Source: Cyclobacteriaceae bacterium
Lineage (GTDB): Bacteria; Bacteroidota; Bacteroidia; Cytophagales; Cyclobacteriaceae
Length of the DNA stretch: 54,175 bases
Assembly: GCA_958296015.1 (NCBI GenBank)
Contig: CATQIH010000005.1
Coordinates: 1-54,175 of the forward strand
Direction of reading: 5' to 3'
The notes under the pieces are model-generated. The model searched no databases. It saw only the letters and a list, made by a program, of their open reading frames with translations, and had not been told where the DNA came from. Of this stretch, positions 44,994-53,515 are shown piece after piece. How positions within the stretch are numbered: position 1 is the stretch's first letter; the number at the start of each line of letters is the position of its first letter. The translations under genes were made by a program, and so were the position numbers.

Positions 44994-46442
44994 TTAAATC
45001 GCTTTGGCTTTTTTAGACAAATAAAAGACCAACCCTACCGAGGCGATGCTCCAGGTTAGCAGGGCCATGATGGACAAAGTTTCGTTACGCAGCGCACTTC
45101 GGGTCGTGACAAAATGATGCTGGAAATCAGGAAACGCCTTCCAGTGATCCTGGCTGATGGTCTGCGGCTGGTCACCTGCACCGGACTGGGTATTACTGAT
45201 GAATTCCATCTGCAACTCGTTCATCTGCTGGGCCATTTGGTAACGATAGGCTTCGGCCTGTCGCTCAAAAGCAGCATACGACTCAAAATCAGTTCCTGAA
45301 AGGGCCATCGAGATGCTTTTGACCGCTACGTACGGATTGATAAAGGCCGTGAGCCGGGTGAAGCGGTTCTGCTGCCGGTAGGTTTGCAGCAATTCATCCA
45401 GGTGCCGATCATAAATATGCGCGCTCATCCTTTCTCCTTCGCGCATCACAAAACCACTATAGTTAAACGGCAATTGCTCCACCGAATCCACCTGGTAGGT
45501 AAGCAGGAGCGAATCTTTTAAAGCCATGAAATGCGGATCATCCCGATTGTGGCTGTCCCCTTTTTTAATCAGCGCTTCTTCGATGGCGGCTTCAAATGCT
45601 ATCTTGGAAGGAGATGGATAAAAATAATTTCCCAGGGCCTGAGTTGTGCGGGGTAGTACGATGACAAAAAACAACCACAGGGTCAGTAGTTTGATCAGGG
45701 CATCTTTGGAGGACGTACTAAAGGCCGACACCAGCACCGCGATAATACTGATCACCTGAAAAAACAACAGGTAACTCACGATCATGCATCCGTATCGCAG
45801 CCATACATCCGCCGTCAGCAGCCCGCCATTGGTGAAGGACAGTAACAGCAGGGCGACCAGCGCGACGGGCAGGAAAAACAAGAGGGACAGGGCCAGCAAA
45901 CCCAGCGATTTGCCCAGCAGCAATTCCTTCCAGCCTGCCCCCTGGGTGAGGATGATTTTCAGCGTTCCGTTTTCCCGTTCTGCCGCCACAGAGGCAAACC
46001 CCAGAAAGAAAATAATCAGTGGAAGGATGACCTGGAGTAGCATGGCCAGGCTGATCTCCCCAAATCGTAGCAAACCGGTGGAGAAGCTGGCTTCCGAAAA
46101 GTTGACCGTATTTTGCTTGTGCGCCTCCAGGAAGACCGCATTGCCGGTGAAGCTTTCCAGTCCGAAATCAAACATGCTCAACGGATGTTTGAACCGAAAG
46201 GCAAATGAGCCAAAGTGGGCCATCCGGTGTGGGTGCTTGTCCGGATTGTTCTCCCAGCTTTGCCGGGCTACCTGTTGGTAATGCTTGCGGATGTGGTTGT
46301 GGGTGGTGTAGCTTTTCCAGCCGCTGTACGCCGCGTATCCCAGCATCAGGGCCACGATGGCGATCATCGGATAAATTGCCCTAGATTTGAAAGTGTTGAC
46401 CCAGAACTGTCGGGCGATTAGTAGTACGGTGCTTCGTTGCAT
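44994..46442 (-). CDS. DUF3526 ABC-2 permease, class I with HPH motif (pair 3)
   Basis: A 482-residue permease from the ATG at 46442, chosen because a longer frame would overlap the upstream receptor. It has a first helix (about 24-42), HPHRMAHFG (70-78) and LESFTGNAVFLEAHKQN in the first ectodomain, VILPLIIFFLGFASV and ERENGTLKIILTQGAGW in the membrane part, MREGERMSAHIYDRHLDELL and AVKSISMALSGTDFESYAAF in the second ectodomain, and a C-terminal helix. It lies 5 bp after the siderophore-type receptor gene and 2 bp before its class II partner. Confidence 0.9.
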   Translation of the reverse strand: MQRSTVLLIARQFWVNTFKSRAIYPMIAIVALMLGYAAYSGWKSYTTHNHIRKHYQQVARQSWENNPDKHPHRMAHFGSFAFRFKHPLSMFDFGLESFTGNAVFLEAHKQNTVNFSEASFSTGLLRFGEISLAMLLQVILPLIIFFLGFASVAAERENGTLKIILTQGAGWKELLLGKSLGLLALSLLFFLPVALVALLLLSFTNGGLLTADVWLRYGCMIVSYLLFFQVISIIAVLVSAFSTSSKDALIKLLTLWLFFVIVLPRTTQALGNYFYPSPSKIAFEAAIEEALIKKGDSHNRDDPHFMALKDSLLLTYQVDSVEQLPFNYSGFVMREGERMSAHIYDRHLDELLQTYRQQNRFTRLTAFINPYVAVKSISMALSGTDFESYAAFERQAEAYRYQMAQQMNELQMEFISNTQSGAGDQPQTISQDHWKAFPDFQHHFVTTRSALRNETLSIMALLTWSIASVGLVFYLSKKAKAI

Positions 46443-46447
46443 AAGGC

Positions 46448-48952
46448 TTAAAATTGATAGGTGGCGGTGAGCAGGAAGCTTCGAGGTGCTCCAGGAAACA
46501 ACCGAAGGTAGTTTTGCGCACCGATCCAATAGGTGGTGTTCAATACGTTTTTGACGTTCAGGGCCAACTGCATGTTGGTGTTTGCCGGATTATAATACAG
46601 GGCCATGTCCATGATGGTGTACCCTGGCACGATGAATTCCCGGGTAAACCACGGGATTTTATTGCCGCTGTATTGCAGTCCTATCCCGATGCCCAGGTCT
46701 TTGAGGGCCCTAGAGGAAGCAAAGTCATATCTGGACCACAGGTTGGCACTGTTCACCGGTGTGTTTTCTTTGCGTTTCCCGTTAAGGCTTTCGTTCTGGT
46801 CTGCCACAATGCGGGCATCAATGTAACTATAGGAAGCATTTACCTGCCAGTTGGGTAAAACGTAACCCGCCAGCTCCCATTCAAAGCCACGACTTCTGTC
46901 AGCACCACGCTGCACCAGCGAGTCGGGAAAAGCCGGCAGGTTGGCATTGATCAAAATATTCTTCTGGTTGATCTCATACAGGGCCATCGTCATGGTGATG
47001 CTGCCATCAAAAAAATCGCCTTTGGCCCCTACCTCCTTTAGATCACTGATGAGTGGCTTGAAACGAGCCGGTGAGTTAGGGTCCCAAAAAAATGCTCCCG
47101 TACTGGGCATGAGTGTCACCGTATTTGATTGTGGCTGATATCCTGTCAGGTAAGTCGCGTAGATGTTGATGTTGGGGGTGGCTTCGTAGGTGATGCCTAT
47201 GCGGGGAATCAGGGCTGTGTTTTTAAAGCTGGCTTCACCCGGAGCTTCGTAGTTGGTGATGTCTTCAAACCATTCATTCCGCAGGCTGAGCAAAGCCGAA
47301 ATCTTACCCACCCTGGCCTGTTCCTGCACATACACCGCATGTGTGGAAGTAAGGGTCGAGGGTATGGCGATTCGGGAGTCGATGACATAATCCTGTATAT
47401 TTTGAATGGTATAACTCGGGTTGCCAAGGTCAAAATGGGCTACATTGGGTTTTGGCAATGTTCTTCCCGCAAGCGTGATAGTCTGATAATCAGCCGCGCT
47501 GGCTACATCAAAACTGCGGGCCACTGATCCGTTGTTGAGCAGATAACCCCGGGCCGAATTTTGCCCTCCGCCTTTGGTCTTTTGCCAGCGGCTCAGGTCA
47601 TAACCCACCAAAAACTTGTTAGCCACTTCACCCACCTCAAAGTCAGCGTTGAAGTATGCGTTCAGGTTATCGGTATTCCAGTACTGTTGCCGTTGCACAA
47701 ACCGCATGGCGGCCAGGGTAGTCACCGGCTGGTCATTAATATCTACGGCGAAGGCATTGGTGGTGCGATGTTCCTGTAGATTCTCTGCCCAGGTTTGTTT
47801 CATATAAGAGGCGTTGAAACTGATATGATCGGTAAACTTATGCGCCAGCGTGGTCGTGATGATAAATTCTTTGGATACAAAAAAGTCGTTGGTGGCACCC
47901 AGGTTCAGGCTAATGGGTGTGCTGTTTAAATCCGTTTTTCCGGCAGTCGCGCCAAAAATGGGTTGCCCCCGGTCCAGCGTACCAGTGCCATTGCTATAGA
48001 TCATTTCTACATTGACGGCGGTTTTATCCGTAGGAATATAGCTGATAGACGGTGAAAATAGGACCGCGTTATTGGTCACCAAATCCCGATAAGACTTGGC
48101 TTGCTGAAGAGCTCCGTTTAACCGGTACAGTAAGGTCTTGGACTTATTTAGCGGGCCGGTAAAATCCAGCGTCGTTCTGATCGTACTAAAGCTTCCCACA
48201 CTCATGCTGACCTCTTTACGGTCTTCCGCCAACGGTTTTTTGGTCACCATATTGATACTTCCTCCCGGGTCTACCGTGGAAAAAGTAACGGAGGCAGGGC
48301 CTTTGAGTACTTCTATCCGTTCGATATTGGAGGTGATGGGTTGCAGAAAATAATACTGCCGGGTACGCATCCCATTGATGATCTGGCCTTCTTCGTTTTG
48401 GCTGATGCCCCGGATATTGTATTGGTTGTAATAACTGGAGGGCGACACGCCACTGACGATCTTCACCGCATCGGCCAGTTGGAATGCCTGCCGATCGGCC
48501 ATCAGTTCTTTGGTCACCGTGGAGATAGACTGTGGCAGGTCTTTGTTTTTGATCGCAATTTTGGTGGCCGAAAAAGAATACTCGCTGCTATAGTCCCGTT
48601 GCAACCGCCCCAGCACTTCTACGGTCTGTAGTTCATTGGTCGACTCCGACAGCACAATGGTAGCCAGCGTATAGTGCTGGTCTGCCAGCCATTTGTACGA
48701 CTTCCGGTAGGGTTGGTAGCCTACAAATCTGACCTCAAGTTCATACGCCCCGGTATCGGAAAGGGGTATGTTGAAAGCTCCAGCCTGATCAGTGGTAATA
48801 CCCTGGTTTTGACCGTTACCACGCAGCGTGACGGTCGCTCCAGGAATCACCTGTTGCTGCGTGTCCGTGACTTTTCCGCTGATGCTGATCTGGGAAAAAG
48901 TGTGTTGATAAGTAAACATTAATATAAGTAGGAAGCGTAGTTTTTTCATCAT
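46448..48952 (-). CDS. TonB-dependent siderophore-type receptor (FhuA-like)
   Basis: An 834-residue receptor from MMKKLRFLLILMFTYQHTFSQ. It has a carboxypeptidase-regulatory-like domain (about 22-95), then a plug of the TonB-siderophor family (KNKDLPQSISTVTKELMADR, NQYNIRGISQNEEGQIINGM, IERIEVLKGPASVTFSTVDP) and a barrel ending FLLTATYQF. This subfamily imports hydroxamate and related metallophores. It is the first gene behind promoter cassette copy 2 and starts the receptor/class I/class II unit. The start at 48952 avoids a TTG three codons upstream. Confidence 0.93.
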   Translation of the reverse strand: MMKKLRFLLILMFTYQHTFSQISISGKVTDTQQQVIPGATVTLRGNGQNQGITTDQAGAFNIPLSDTGAYELEVRFVGYQPYRKSYKWLADQHYTLATIVLSESTNELQTVEVLGRLQRDYSSEYSFSATKIAIKNKDLPQSISTVTKELMADRQAFQLADAVKIVSGVSPSSYYNQYNIRGISQNEEGQIINGMRTRQYYFLQPITSNIERIEVLKGPASVTFSTVDPGGSINMVTKKPLAEDRKEVSMSVGSFSTIRTTLDFTGPLNKSKTLLYRLNGALQQAKSYRDLVTNNAVLFSPSISYIPTDKTAVNVEMIYSNGTGTLDRGQPIFGATAGKTDLNSTPISLNLGATNDFFVSKEFIITTTLAHKFTDHISFNASYMKQTWAENLQEHRTTNAFAVDINDQPVTTLAAMRFVQRQQYWNTDNLNAYFNADFEVGEVANKFLVGYDLSRWQKTKGGGQNSARGYLLNNGSVARSFDVASAADYQTITLAGRTLPKPNVAHFDLGNPSYTIQNIQDYVIDSRIAIPSTLTSTHAVYVQEQARVGKISALLSLRNEWFEDITNYEAPGEASFKNTALIPRIGITYEATPNINIYATYLTGYQPQSNTVTLMPSTGAFFWDPNSPARFKPLISDLKEVGAKGDFFDGSITMTMALYEINQKNILINANLPAFPDSLVQRGADRSRGFEWELAGYVLPNWQVNASYSYIDARIVADQNESLNGKRKENTPVNSANLWSRYDFASSRALKDLGIGIGLQYSGNKIPWFTREFIVPGYTIMDMALYYNPANTNMQLALNVKNVLNTTYWIGAQNYLRLFPGAPRSFLLTATYQF

Positions 48953-48983
48953 GCAAAGCAAAGGTTAGATAATTTAATAGTAT

Positions 48984-49059
48984 AGTAAATGCAACACTAT
49001 GGCAAATATAGTTAATTTTAACAAAAGCAAAAGTATTGCATCTTGCTACTGATCAAAAA
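48984..49059 (-). promoter_or_regulatory. Promoter with two operator boxes, cassette copy 2
   Basis: This is the same layout as 43564-43638. TATATTTG on the minus strand (49003-49010) is the -7 element, preceded by a conserved TTAATTTTAACAAAAGC spacer. Operator 1 is TGCAACACTATGGCA (48990-49004) and operator 2 AGCAAAAGTATTGCA (49026-49040); both are more degenerate than in copy 1. It drives the siderophore-type receptor gene, whose ATG is about 50 bp downstream. Confidence 0.75.
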
Positions 49060-49135
49060 CAAAGGAAAGGGGGCTATAAAAATATCCGGTTCATAAAAAC
49101 AACCCGCTACTTCCTCTTCATAGCAGTTTGTTTTT

Positions 49136-49570
49136 TTATTGATGAGAATGTATACAATCAGGGAATGCTGCACGGCATTGTTTCATATGCTTCCAGTTGA
49201 TCATGTGTGCTATGGCAATGACGGAGGCTCCCAGGGAAGTCAGTACAACCTCCAGCCATACGTGTGTCAGCAGATGTCCCGCACCAATCAGGACAAACCC
49301 TGCAAATACCACCGTTAGTGCTGTTTTTCTGTGATGGTGCCTGCGGTATCCATGTACCAAAGCATAGGAAGCAATAAAAAGGCTCAGCAGAATGATGGCA
49401 TATTCTACCCAGGGATTAGTCAGGAAATGAAGCCCTGTTAATGGTAATAAGGTCAGCAGAAACGGGAGTGCCGCGCAGTGAATGGCACAGAGCATAGAAG
49501 CCGTGAAGCCGATCAGGTCGAGGTTTAACCGAGAAGCAGATGACTTGATGATATTTTTTAAACGCAACAT
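49136..49570 (-). CDS. MerC-type membrane protein 1
   Basis: A 144-residue protein from the ATG at 49570 (MLRLKNIIKSS). It has four membrane helices, the MerC-like motif LLCAIHC variant MLCAIHCAALPF near residue 30, a basic His cluster HGYRRHHHRK between helices 2 and 3, and a C-terminal tail with Cys and His. MerC proteins carry mercuric ion in mer operons, but in Bacteroidota MerC-domain genes often stand alone with zinc-related genes. No other mer gene is present, so zinc or another metal is the likelier cargo. The -7 element and an operator lie directly against the start codon. Confidence 0.87.
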   Translation of the reverse strand: MLRLKNIIKSSASRLNLDLIGFTASMLCAIHCAALPFLLTLLPLTGLHFLTNPWVEYAIILLSLFIASYALVHGYRRHHHRKTALTVVFAGFVLIGAGHLLTHVWLEVVLTSLGASVIAIAHMINWKHMKQCRAAFPDCIHSHQ

Positions 49571-49615
49571 TGTTGCAAATATAAAAAAAACCCTTTTAAC
49601 TGCAACATTGTTGCA
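49563..49615. promoter_or_regulatory. Divergent control region with two operator boxes
   Basis: Box 1 CGCAACATTGTTGCA (49563-49577) and box 2 TGCAACATTGTTGCA (49601-49615) are 38 bp apart; box 2 is the perfect palindrome used here as consensus. TATATTTG on the minus strand (49576-49583) overlaps box 1 and ends 5 bases before the MerC ATG. Box 2 faces the divergent His-rich lipoprotein gene. Confidence 0.85.
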
Positions 49616-49694
49616 ATTTATATGTTCTACTGATAAATTAAATAAAGACAGCACCCAACCTGTCTTCTATTTCTCACTAAATCACTTCATTATT

Positions 49695-50177
49695 ATGTTA
49701 CGAATCATTTTATGTTCAATGCTGCTTGCAAGCGTTTTGGCTTGTTCTTCTAATAATAGCCAGGAGGAAATTGCTTCCCTGCGGGAAAACCTTCAAAAAA
49801 TGGAAGCCATGCATCAGCAAATGGATACCAAACATGACAGTATAGAAAATGCACATCAGCAATGGGTGCAAAGCCATCAGGACTTGTTTACCGGCTCAGA
49901 TGATTCGCTGTTTGTAGCCATTGAGCATCAACATCTCCAACTGATGAAAAAACACCAGGCTATTATGGACGATCATGCTGCCACCATTAAGAAAGACGAA
50001 GCTTTTTTAAATGATCCTGACCTGAGCAAATTTACACCGGAAGAGGTAAAAGGAGAAACCGGAGTTATGGAGCAGGAATATGACCAGATGAAAAAAGACC
50101 ATGATGAGATGTTGAAAGAGCACCAGGAGTTGCACCAAGAACATCAACTGATGCTGGACGAAAGGCAAAGTAGCTAA
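49695..50177 (+). CDS. His-rich coiled-coil lipoprotein
   Basis: A 160-residue protein starting MLRIILCSMLLASVLACSS (lipobox VLAC, Cys17). The whole mature part is a predicted coiled coil with about 20 histidines spaced along it (MHQQMDTKHDSIENAHQQW, HQHLQLMKKHQAIMDDH, KEHQELHQEHQ). This suggests a periplasmic or surface metal sponge. The ATG at 49695 is the only start giving a signal peptide. It is divergent from MerC 1 with two operator boxes between them and lies 149 bp before the ZnuD-like receptor, probably in one operon. No named family is recognised; zinc buffering is an inference. Confidence 0.83.
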   Translation: MLRIILCSMLLASVLACSSNNSQEEIASLRENLQKMEAMHQQMDTKHDSIENAHQQWVQSHQDLFTGSDDSLFVAIEHQHLQLMKKHQAIMDDHAATIKKDEAFLNDPDLSKFTPEEVKGETGVMEQEYDQMKKDHDEMLKEHQELHQEHQLMLDERQSS

Positions 50178-50326
50178 CAAAGGGCGGGTTCAGAATTTTT
50201 TCTTTATCTACATTTACACGTATTGATGATGTAACTTTCTCGTATCATCAGTACGTTTGTCCTTTGTCACATGGCAGCCAACGCTGTAGCAGGCGAAGCT
50301 TTTATTTTAGATACTACCTACACTAT

Positions 50327-52756
50327 ATGAGAAGACCTGTCTTAGTAGCATTTTTATTGATTGTAGCTACATCTGCTATTCATGCCCAGTCTGCTCAACC
50401 GGCTACCAAAGACTCTTGCCAGCATCATTTTGAAGGATACATCCGCGACCTCAGCACCCGACAGCCGTTGCCTTTTGCCACCGTGCAGATTGAAAACACC
50501 AATCAAGGAGCCGTGGCAGATGAACAGGGTCATTTTTCTTTTACTAATCTTTGCCAGAATGAGTTTGATGTGGTCGTATCCAGTGTGGGCTATAAGCAGG
50601 CTGTCCATCACCATGATCCCTATCATGAAACGCCCAATATATTTTTGGCTTCTGATAGCATCACCCTGCAAAGCGTGACTGTTGAAGGAAAATCACAACC
50701 GGGACAATTATTTTCAGGTACGGTAGAAAGCCTTTCTTCGGCAGAAATTAATAACTACCACGCGCAGAACCTGGGCGATCTGGCCAGCAACCTGACCGGA
50801 GTATCAATGGTCTCTACCGGACAAAACGTAGTGAAACCCATGATCCACGGACTGACCAGCAACCGTATCCTGATCATCAACAATGGCGTGCGCCACGAGT
50901 TTCAGAGCTGGGGACAAGAACATGCCCCGGAGATTGACGTATCTACGGTGGATAATATCAGTGTGGTGAAGGGGGCGGCAACGGTTCGCTATGGCCCTGA
51001 GGCACTGGGCGGCGTATTGCTGATCAACCCACCGGCTATGGAACTGCGTACCGACTGGCAGGGAAAGGCTAACCTAATAGGAAAATCCAACGGGCGTTCG
51101 GGTGAAGGCAGTATACAGCTACAGAAAGGGTATCGCAGAATAGCCCTGCTGGCTCAGGCAGCCTATACCTCGCAAGGCGACCTGCACGCGCCGGATTATA
51201 TCCTGTCTAATACGGGCAAAAGAGAAAGCAGCCTGTCGATGGGCACCCGCTATCATTACCGTTCCCTGGACTTTAGTGCTTATTTTAGTCATTTTGCCCA
51301 GAACCTGGGGATTCTGCGAGGTTCTATCACCGGCAACCTGGAAGATCTGGCCAATGCGCTGGAAAGCAAGCAGCCGCAACCTACTTCTTCTTTCACGTAT
51401 GCCATCAACAACCCTCACCAGGAAGTGCAGCATGATATGGTGAAGCTGAACGGGAAATGGAACGGACAAAACCAGTCGGTAGACGTGCAATATGCCTTTC
51501 AAAACAACCAGCGACAAGAGTATGATGTGCGTCGGGGGGAAAATAATGCGCGTCCTGCCATTGACCTGACGCTGGCCACTCACACCCTGGATATGGAGTG
51601 GAAACATCCCGAACTCCTGGCCTGGCAGGGGAGCGTAGGGCTACAGCTTTTGTACCAGGACAACAACAACCGGCCAGGAACCAACACCATTCCTTTTGTG
51701 CCCAACTTCAACAACTCGCGCCTGGGAGTATACTGGATAGAAAGCAAACTGCTGGGAGCTACCCGCCTGGAAGCAGGCATCCGGTATGATTATCAGTTCT
51801 CTTCTATCCGGGGACGCTCCTATGACAACAGCATTTACCGGAATGAAATTTCTTACCAGAACATGACGGCTACCTTGGGCTTGGTGCGGGAAGTAAAAAA
51901 AGGCCATGTGTTCCGAACAAATATCGGTACCGCCTGGCGGCCTCCTAATATTTCCGAACTCTACAGCTATGGCAAACACCAGGCATCCATTGAATATGGC
52001 TTGTGGCGCTATAGCACAAACGAGAACAACGAAATTACCACCACCAATGTCCTCAACCAACATGACAAAGCAGTGCCTTCCGAGGTAGGCATCAAGTGGA
52101 TTGGCACTTATGAACTCACCACCGGCAAGGTGCAAAGCGAAGTAACGGGGTACGTCAACTACATCCGGAATTACATTTATACCAAGCCCGCCGGTATCAC
52201 GCAAACCATCAGAGGGGCTTTTCCATTTTTTATCTACGACCAGGATGATGCTGTTTTTGCTGGCGTGGATGCCAGTATTCGCCTGGCACATACCGCCAGC
52301 ACCAGTTCTGCACTCCAGGGGAGTTTTTTGTGGGCAAAAGATGTAACCAACAATGAGAACTTCGTGGGTCTGCCACCCATGCAGTTGCAATATAAGTTTT
52401 CACAACAATTGCCAAAATTTGCTTTTTTTAACGGGGCTAACTGGGGCTTTGCTGTCAACTATACCTTCCTGCAGTTTCAGACACCCCGTACCATTACGGT
52501 GCGCGAAATACTGGAAGCCAATAAAAACAATACCCCTTTGTTTGCCGAAGACAACAATGATTTTGATGTGCTGCCTGCCCCTTCGGGTTATCTGCTGGCA
52601 CAGGCATCCTGGTCGGGGCGCATCGACCATTTTGAGTTGGGCCTTCAGGTGAGAAACATCTTTAACAAAGCCTACCGCAACTATACGGATCGCCTGCGGT
52701 ACTTTGCCGATGAGACCGGCAGGAATTTTATCGTCTCTGTCAATTATTCTTTTTAA
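50327..52756 (+). CDS. TonB-dependent receptor, ZnuD-like candidate zinc importer
   Basis: An 809-residue receptor from MRRPVLVAFLLIVATSAIHAQ. It has a carboxypeptidase-regulatory-like domain (about 28-110) ending in a His cluster AVHHHDPYHETPN, a plug (NNYHAQNLGDLASNLTGVSM, VKPMIHGLTSNRILIINNGV, ISVVKGAATVRYGPEALGGV) and a barrel with APEIDVSTVD and PPNISELYSYGKHQASIEYG, features found in ZnuD-type receptors. The last residue is Phe. It is bracketed by a His-rich lipoprotein, a small lipoprotein and two MerC genes with operator palindromes, which supports zinc as the substrate. The start at 50327 is chosen for its signal peptide. Confidence 0.9.
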   Translation: MRRPVLVAFLLIVATSAIHAQSAQPATKDSCQHHFEGYIRDLSTRQPLPFATVQIENTNQGAVADEQGHFSFTNLCQNEFDVVVSSVGYKQAVHHHDPYHETPNIFLASDSITLQSVTVEGKSQPGQLFSGTVESLSSAEINNYHAQNLGDLASNLTGVSMVSTGQNVVKPMIHGLTSNRILIINNGVRHEFQSWGQEHAPEIDVSTVDNISVVKGAATVRYGPEALGGVLLINPPAMELRTDWQGKANLIGKSNGRSGEGSIQLQKGYRRIALLAQAAYTSQGDLHAPDYILSNTGKRESSLSMGTRYHYRSLDFSAYFSHFAQNLGILRGSITGNLEDLANALESKQPQPTSSFTYAINNPHQEVQHDMVKLNGKWNGQNQSVDVQYAFQNNQRQEYDVRRGENNARPAIDLTLATHTLDMEWKHPELLAWQGSVGLQLLYQDNNNRPGTNTIPFVPNFNNSRLGVYWIESKLLGATRLEAGIRYDYQFSSIRGRSYDNSIYRNEISYQNMTATLGLVREVKKGHVFRTNIGTAWRPPNISELYSYGKHQASIEYGLWRYSTNENNEITTTNVLNQHDKAVPSEVGIKWIGTYELTTGKVQSEVTGYVNYIRNYIYTKPAGITQTIRGAFPFFIYDQDDAVFAGVDASIRLAHTASTSSALQGSFLWAKDVTNNENFVGLPPMQLQYKFSQQLPKFAFFNGANWGFAVNYTFLQFQTPRTITVREILEANKNNTPLFAEDNNDFDVLPAPSGYLLAQASWSGRIDHFELGLQVRNIFNKAYRNYTDRLRYFADETGRNFIVSVNYSF

Positions 52757-52774
52757 ATTAATCAGCTTACTATT

Positions 52775-52789
52775 TGCAACGGTGTTGCA
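52775..52789 (+). promoter_or_regulatory. Probable Zur operator with promoter
   Basis: TGCAACGGTGTTGCA, one arm mismatch from consensus, is 7 bp upstream of TACATTTG (52797-52804), a -7 element. It controls the small lipoprotein gene at 52833, 28 bp further on. Confidence 0.78.
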
Positions 52790-52832
52790 CTTACTTTACA
52801 TTTGCCCCTTGTAACACTCAACTATATTCATC

Positions 52833-53435
52833 ATGAAAAGATCACCAATTTTTTTATTACTCGCCCTATGTGCGCTTTTTGTTACCAGTTGTAAGGATGA
52901 TGAGGTACCGCCTGAAGAAAACGAGCAGGAAACCATCACCAATGTCACCCTTACTTTTACCCCTGATGGCGGAGGCACTGCGGTAAAGGCCACCTGGGTA
53001 GATGCCGACGGTAATGGCGCAGGAAAGCCGGTGCTTAGCGATATCACCCTAGCCGCTAATACAACCTATACTATGGATATTAGTATTACTAATTTGATTG
53101 ATCCTCAGAATCCGGAAAATACTACGGATGAGATTGATAAAGAGAAGAATGATCATATGTTCTTTTTTGGCTGGACAAATGGGCTTTTTACCAGTCCTAC
53201 CGGTGATGGCAATATTGGGAAAGGTTTTCGGGATGATCCAATCAACTATGGAGATTCTGTCGATGACAAGGGCTTACCATTAGGTCTGGAAACTACCTGG
53301 ACAACCGGTGCGGCAGCTACGGGCACTTTTCAGGTGATTCTGAAACACCAACCGGACGGCATAAAATCAGCTACCTCTGATACCACCAGCGGAGAATCTG
53401 ATGTGGATGTCACCTGGAATATGACCGTGCAGTAG
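52833..53435 (+). CDS. Small lipoprotein accompanying the ZnuD-like receptor
   Basis: A 200-residue lipoprotein (MKRSPIFLLLALCALFVTSC, Cys20) with an acidic linker (KDDEVPPEENEQE) and a beta-rich body: VTLTFTPDGGGTAVKATWVD, MFFFGWTNGLF and VILKHQPDGIKSAT. Proteins like this are found beside TonB receptors and MerC genes in Bacteroidota and are sometimes labelled type 1 periplasmic binding fold superfamily; I recognise the pattern but cannot verify it. It has its own operator-controlled promoter and is followed by a good terminator. A surface zinc- or ligand-capturing role for the neighbouring receptor is inferred. Confidence 0.82.
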   Translation: MKRSPIFLLLALCALFVTSCKDDEVPPEENEQETITNVTLTFTPDGGGTAVKATWVDADGNGAGKPVLSDITLAANTTYTMDISITNLIDPQNPENTTDEIDKEKNDHMFFFGWTNGLFTSPTGDGNIGKGFRDDPINYGDSVDDKGLPLGLETTWTTGAAATGTFQVILKHQPDGIKSATSDTTSGESDVDVTWNMTVQ

Positions 53436-53470
53436 ATCCTCTTCGAGAGACGCTACAATAATAGACAGCG

Positions 53471-53494
53471 GCAGCCTGTAACCTTACAGGCTGC
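53471..53494 (+). terminator. Hairpin terminator after the small lipoprotein gene
   Basis: GCAGCCTGTAA (53471-53481) pairs perfectly with TTACAGGCTGC (53484-53494), followed by a T-rich stretch. It lies 35 bp behind the stop codon. Confidence 0.8.
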
Positions 53495-53515
53495 TTTGCT
53501 GTTATTTATATTAAA

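Noticed and set aside
49136-49570. Mercury resistance locus
   Set aside because: Only MerC-type genes are present; no MerR, MerT, MerP or MerA is visible, and the context is zinc-like.
51641-52390. 249-codon minus-strand open frame
   Set aside because: It is opposite the barrel of the ZnuD-like receptor and has no recognisable features.
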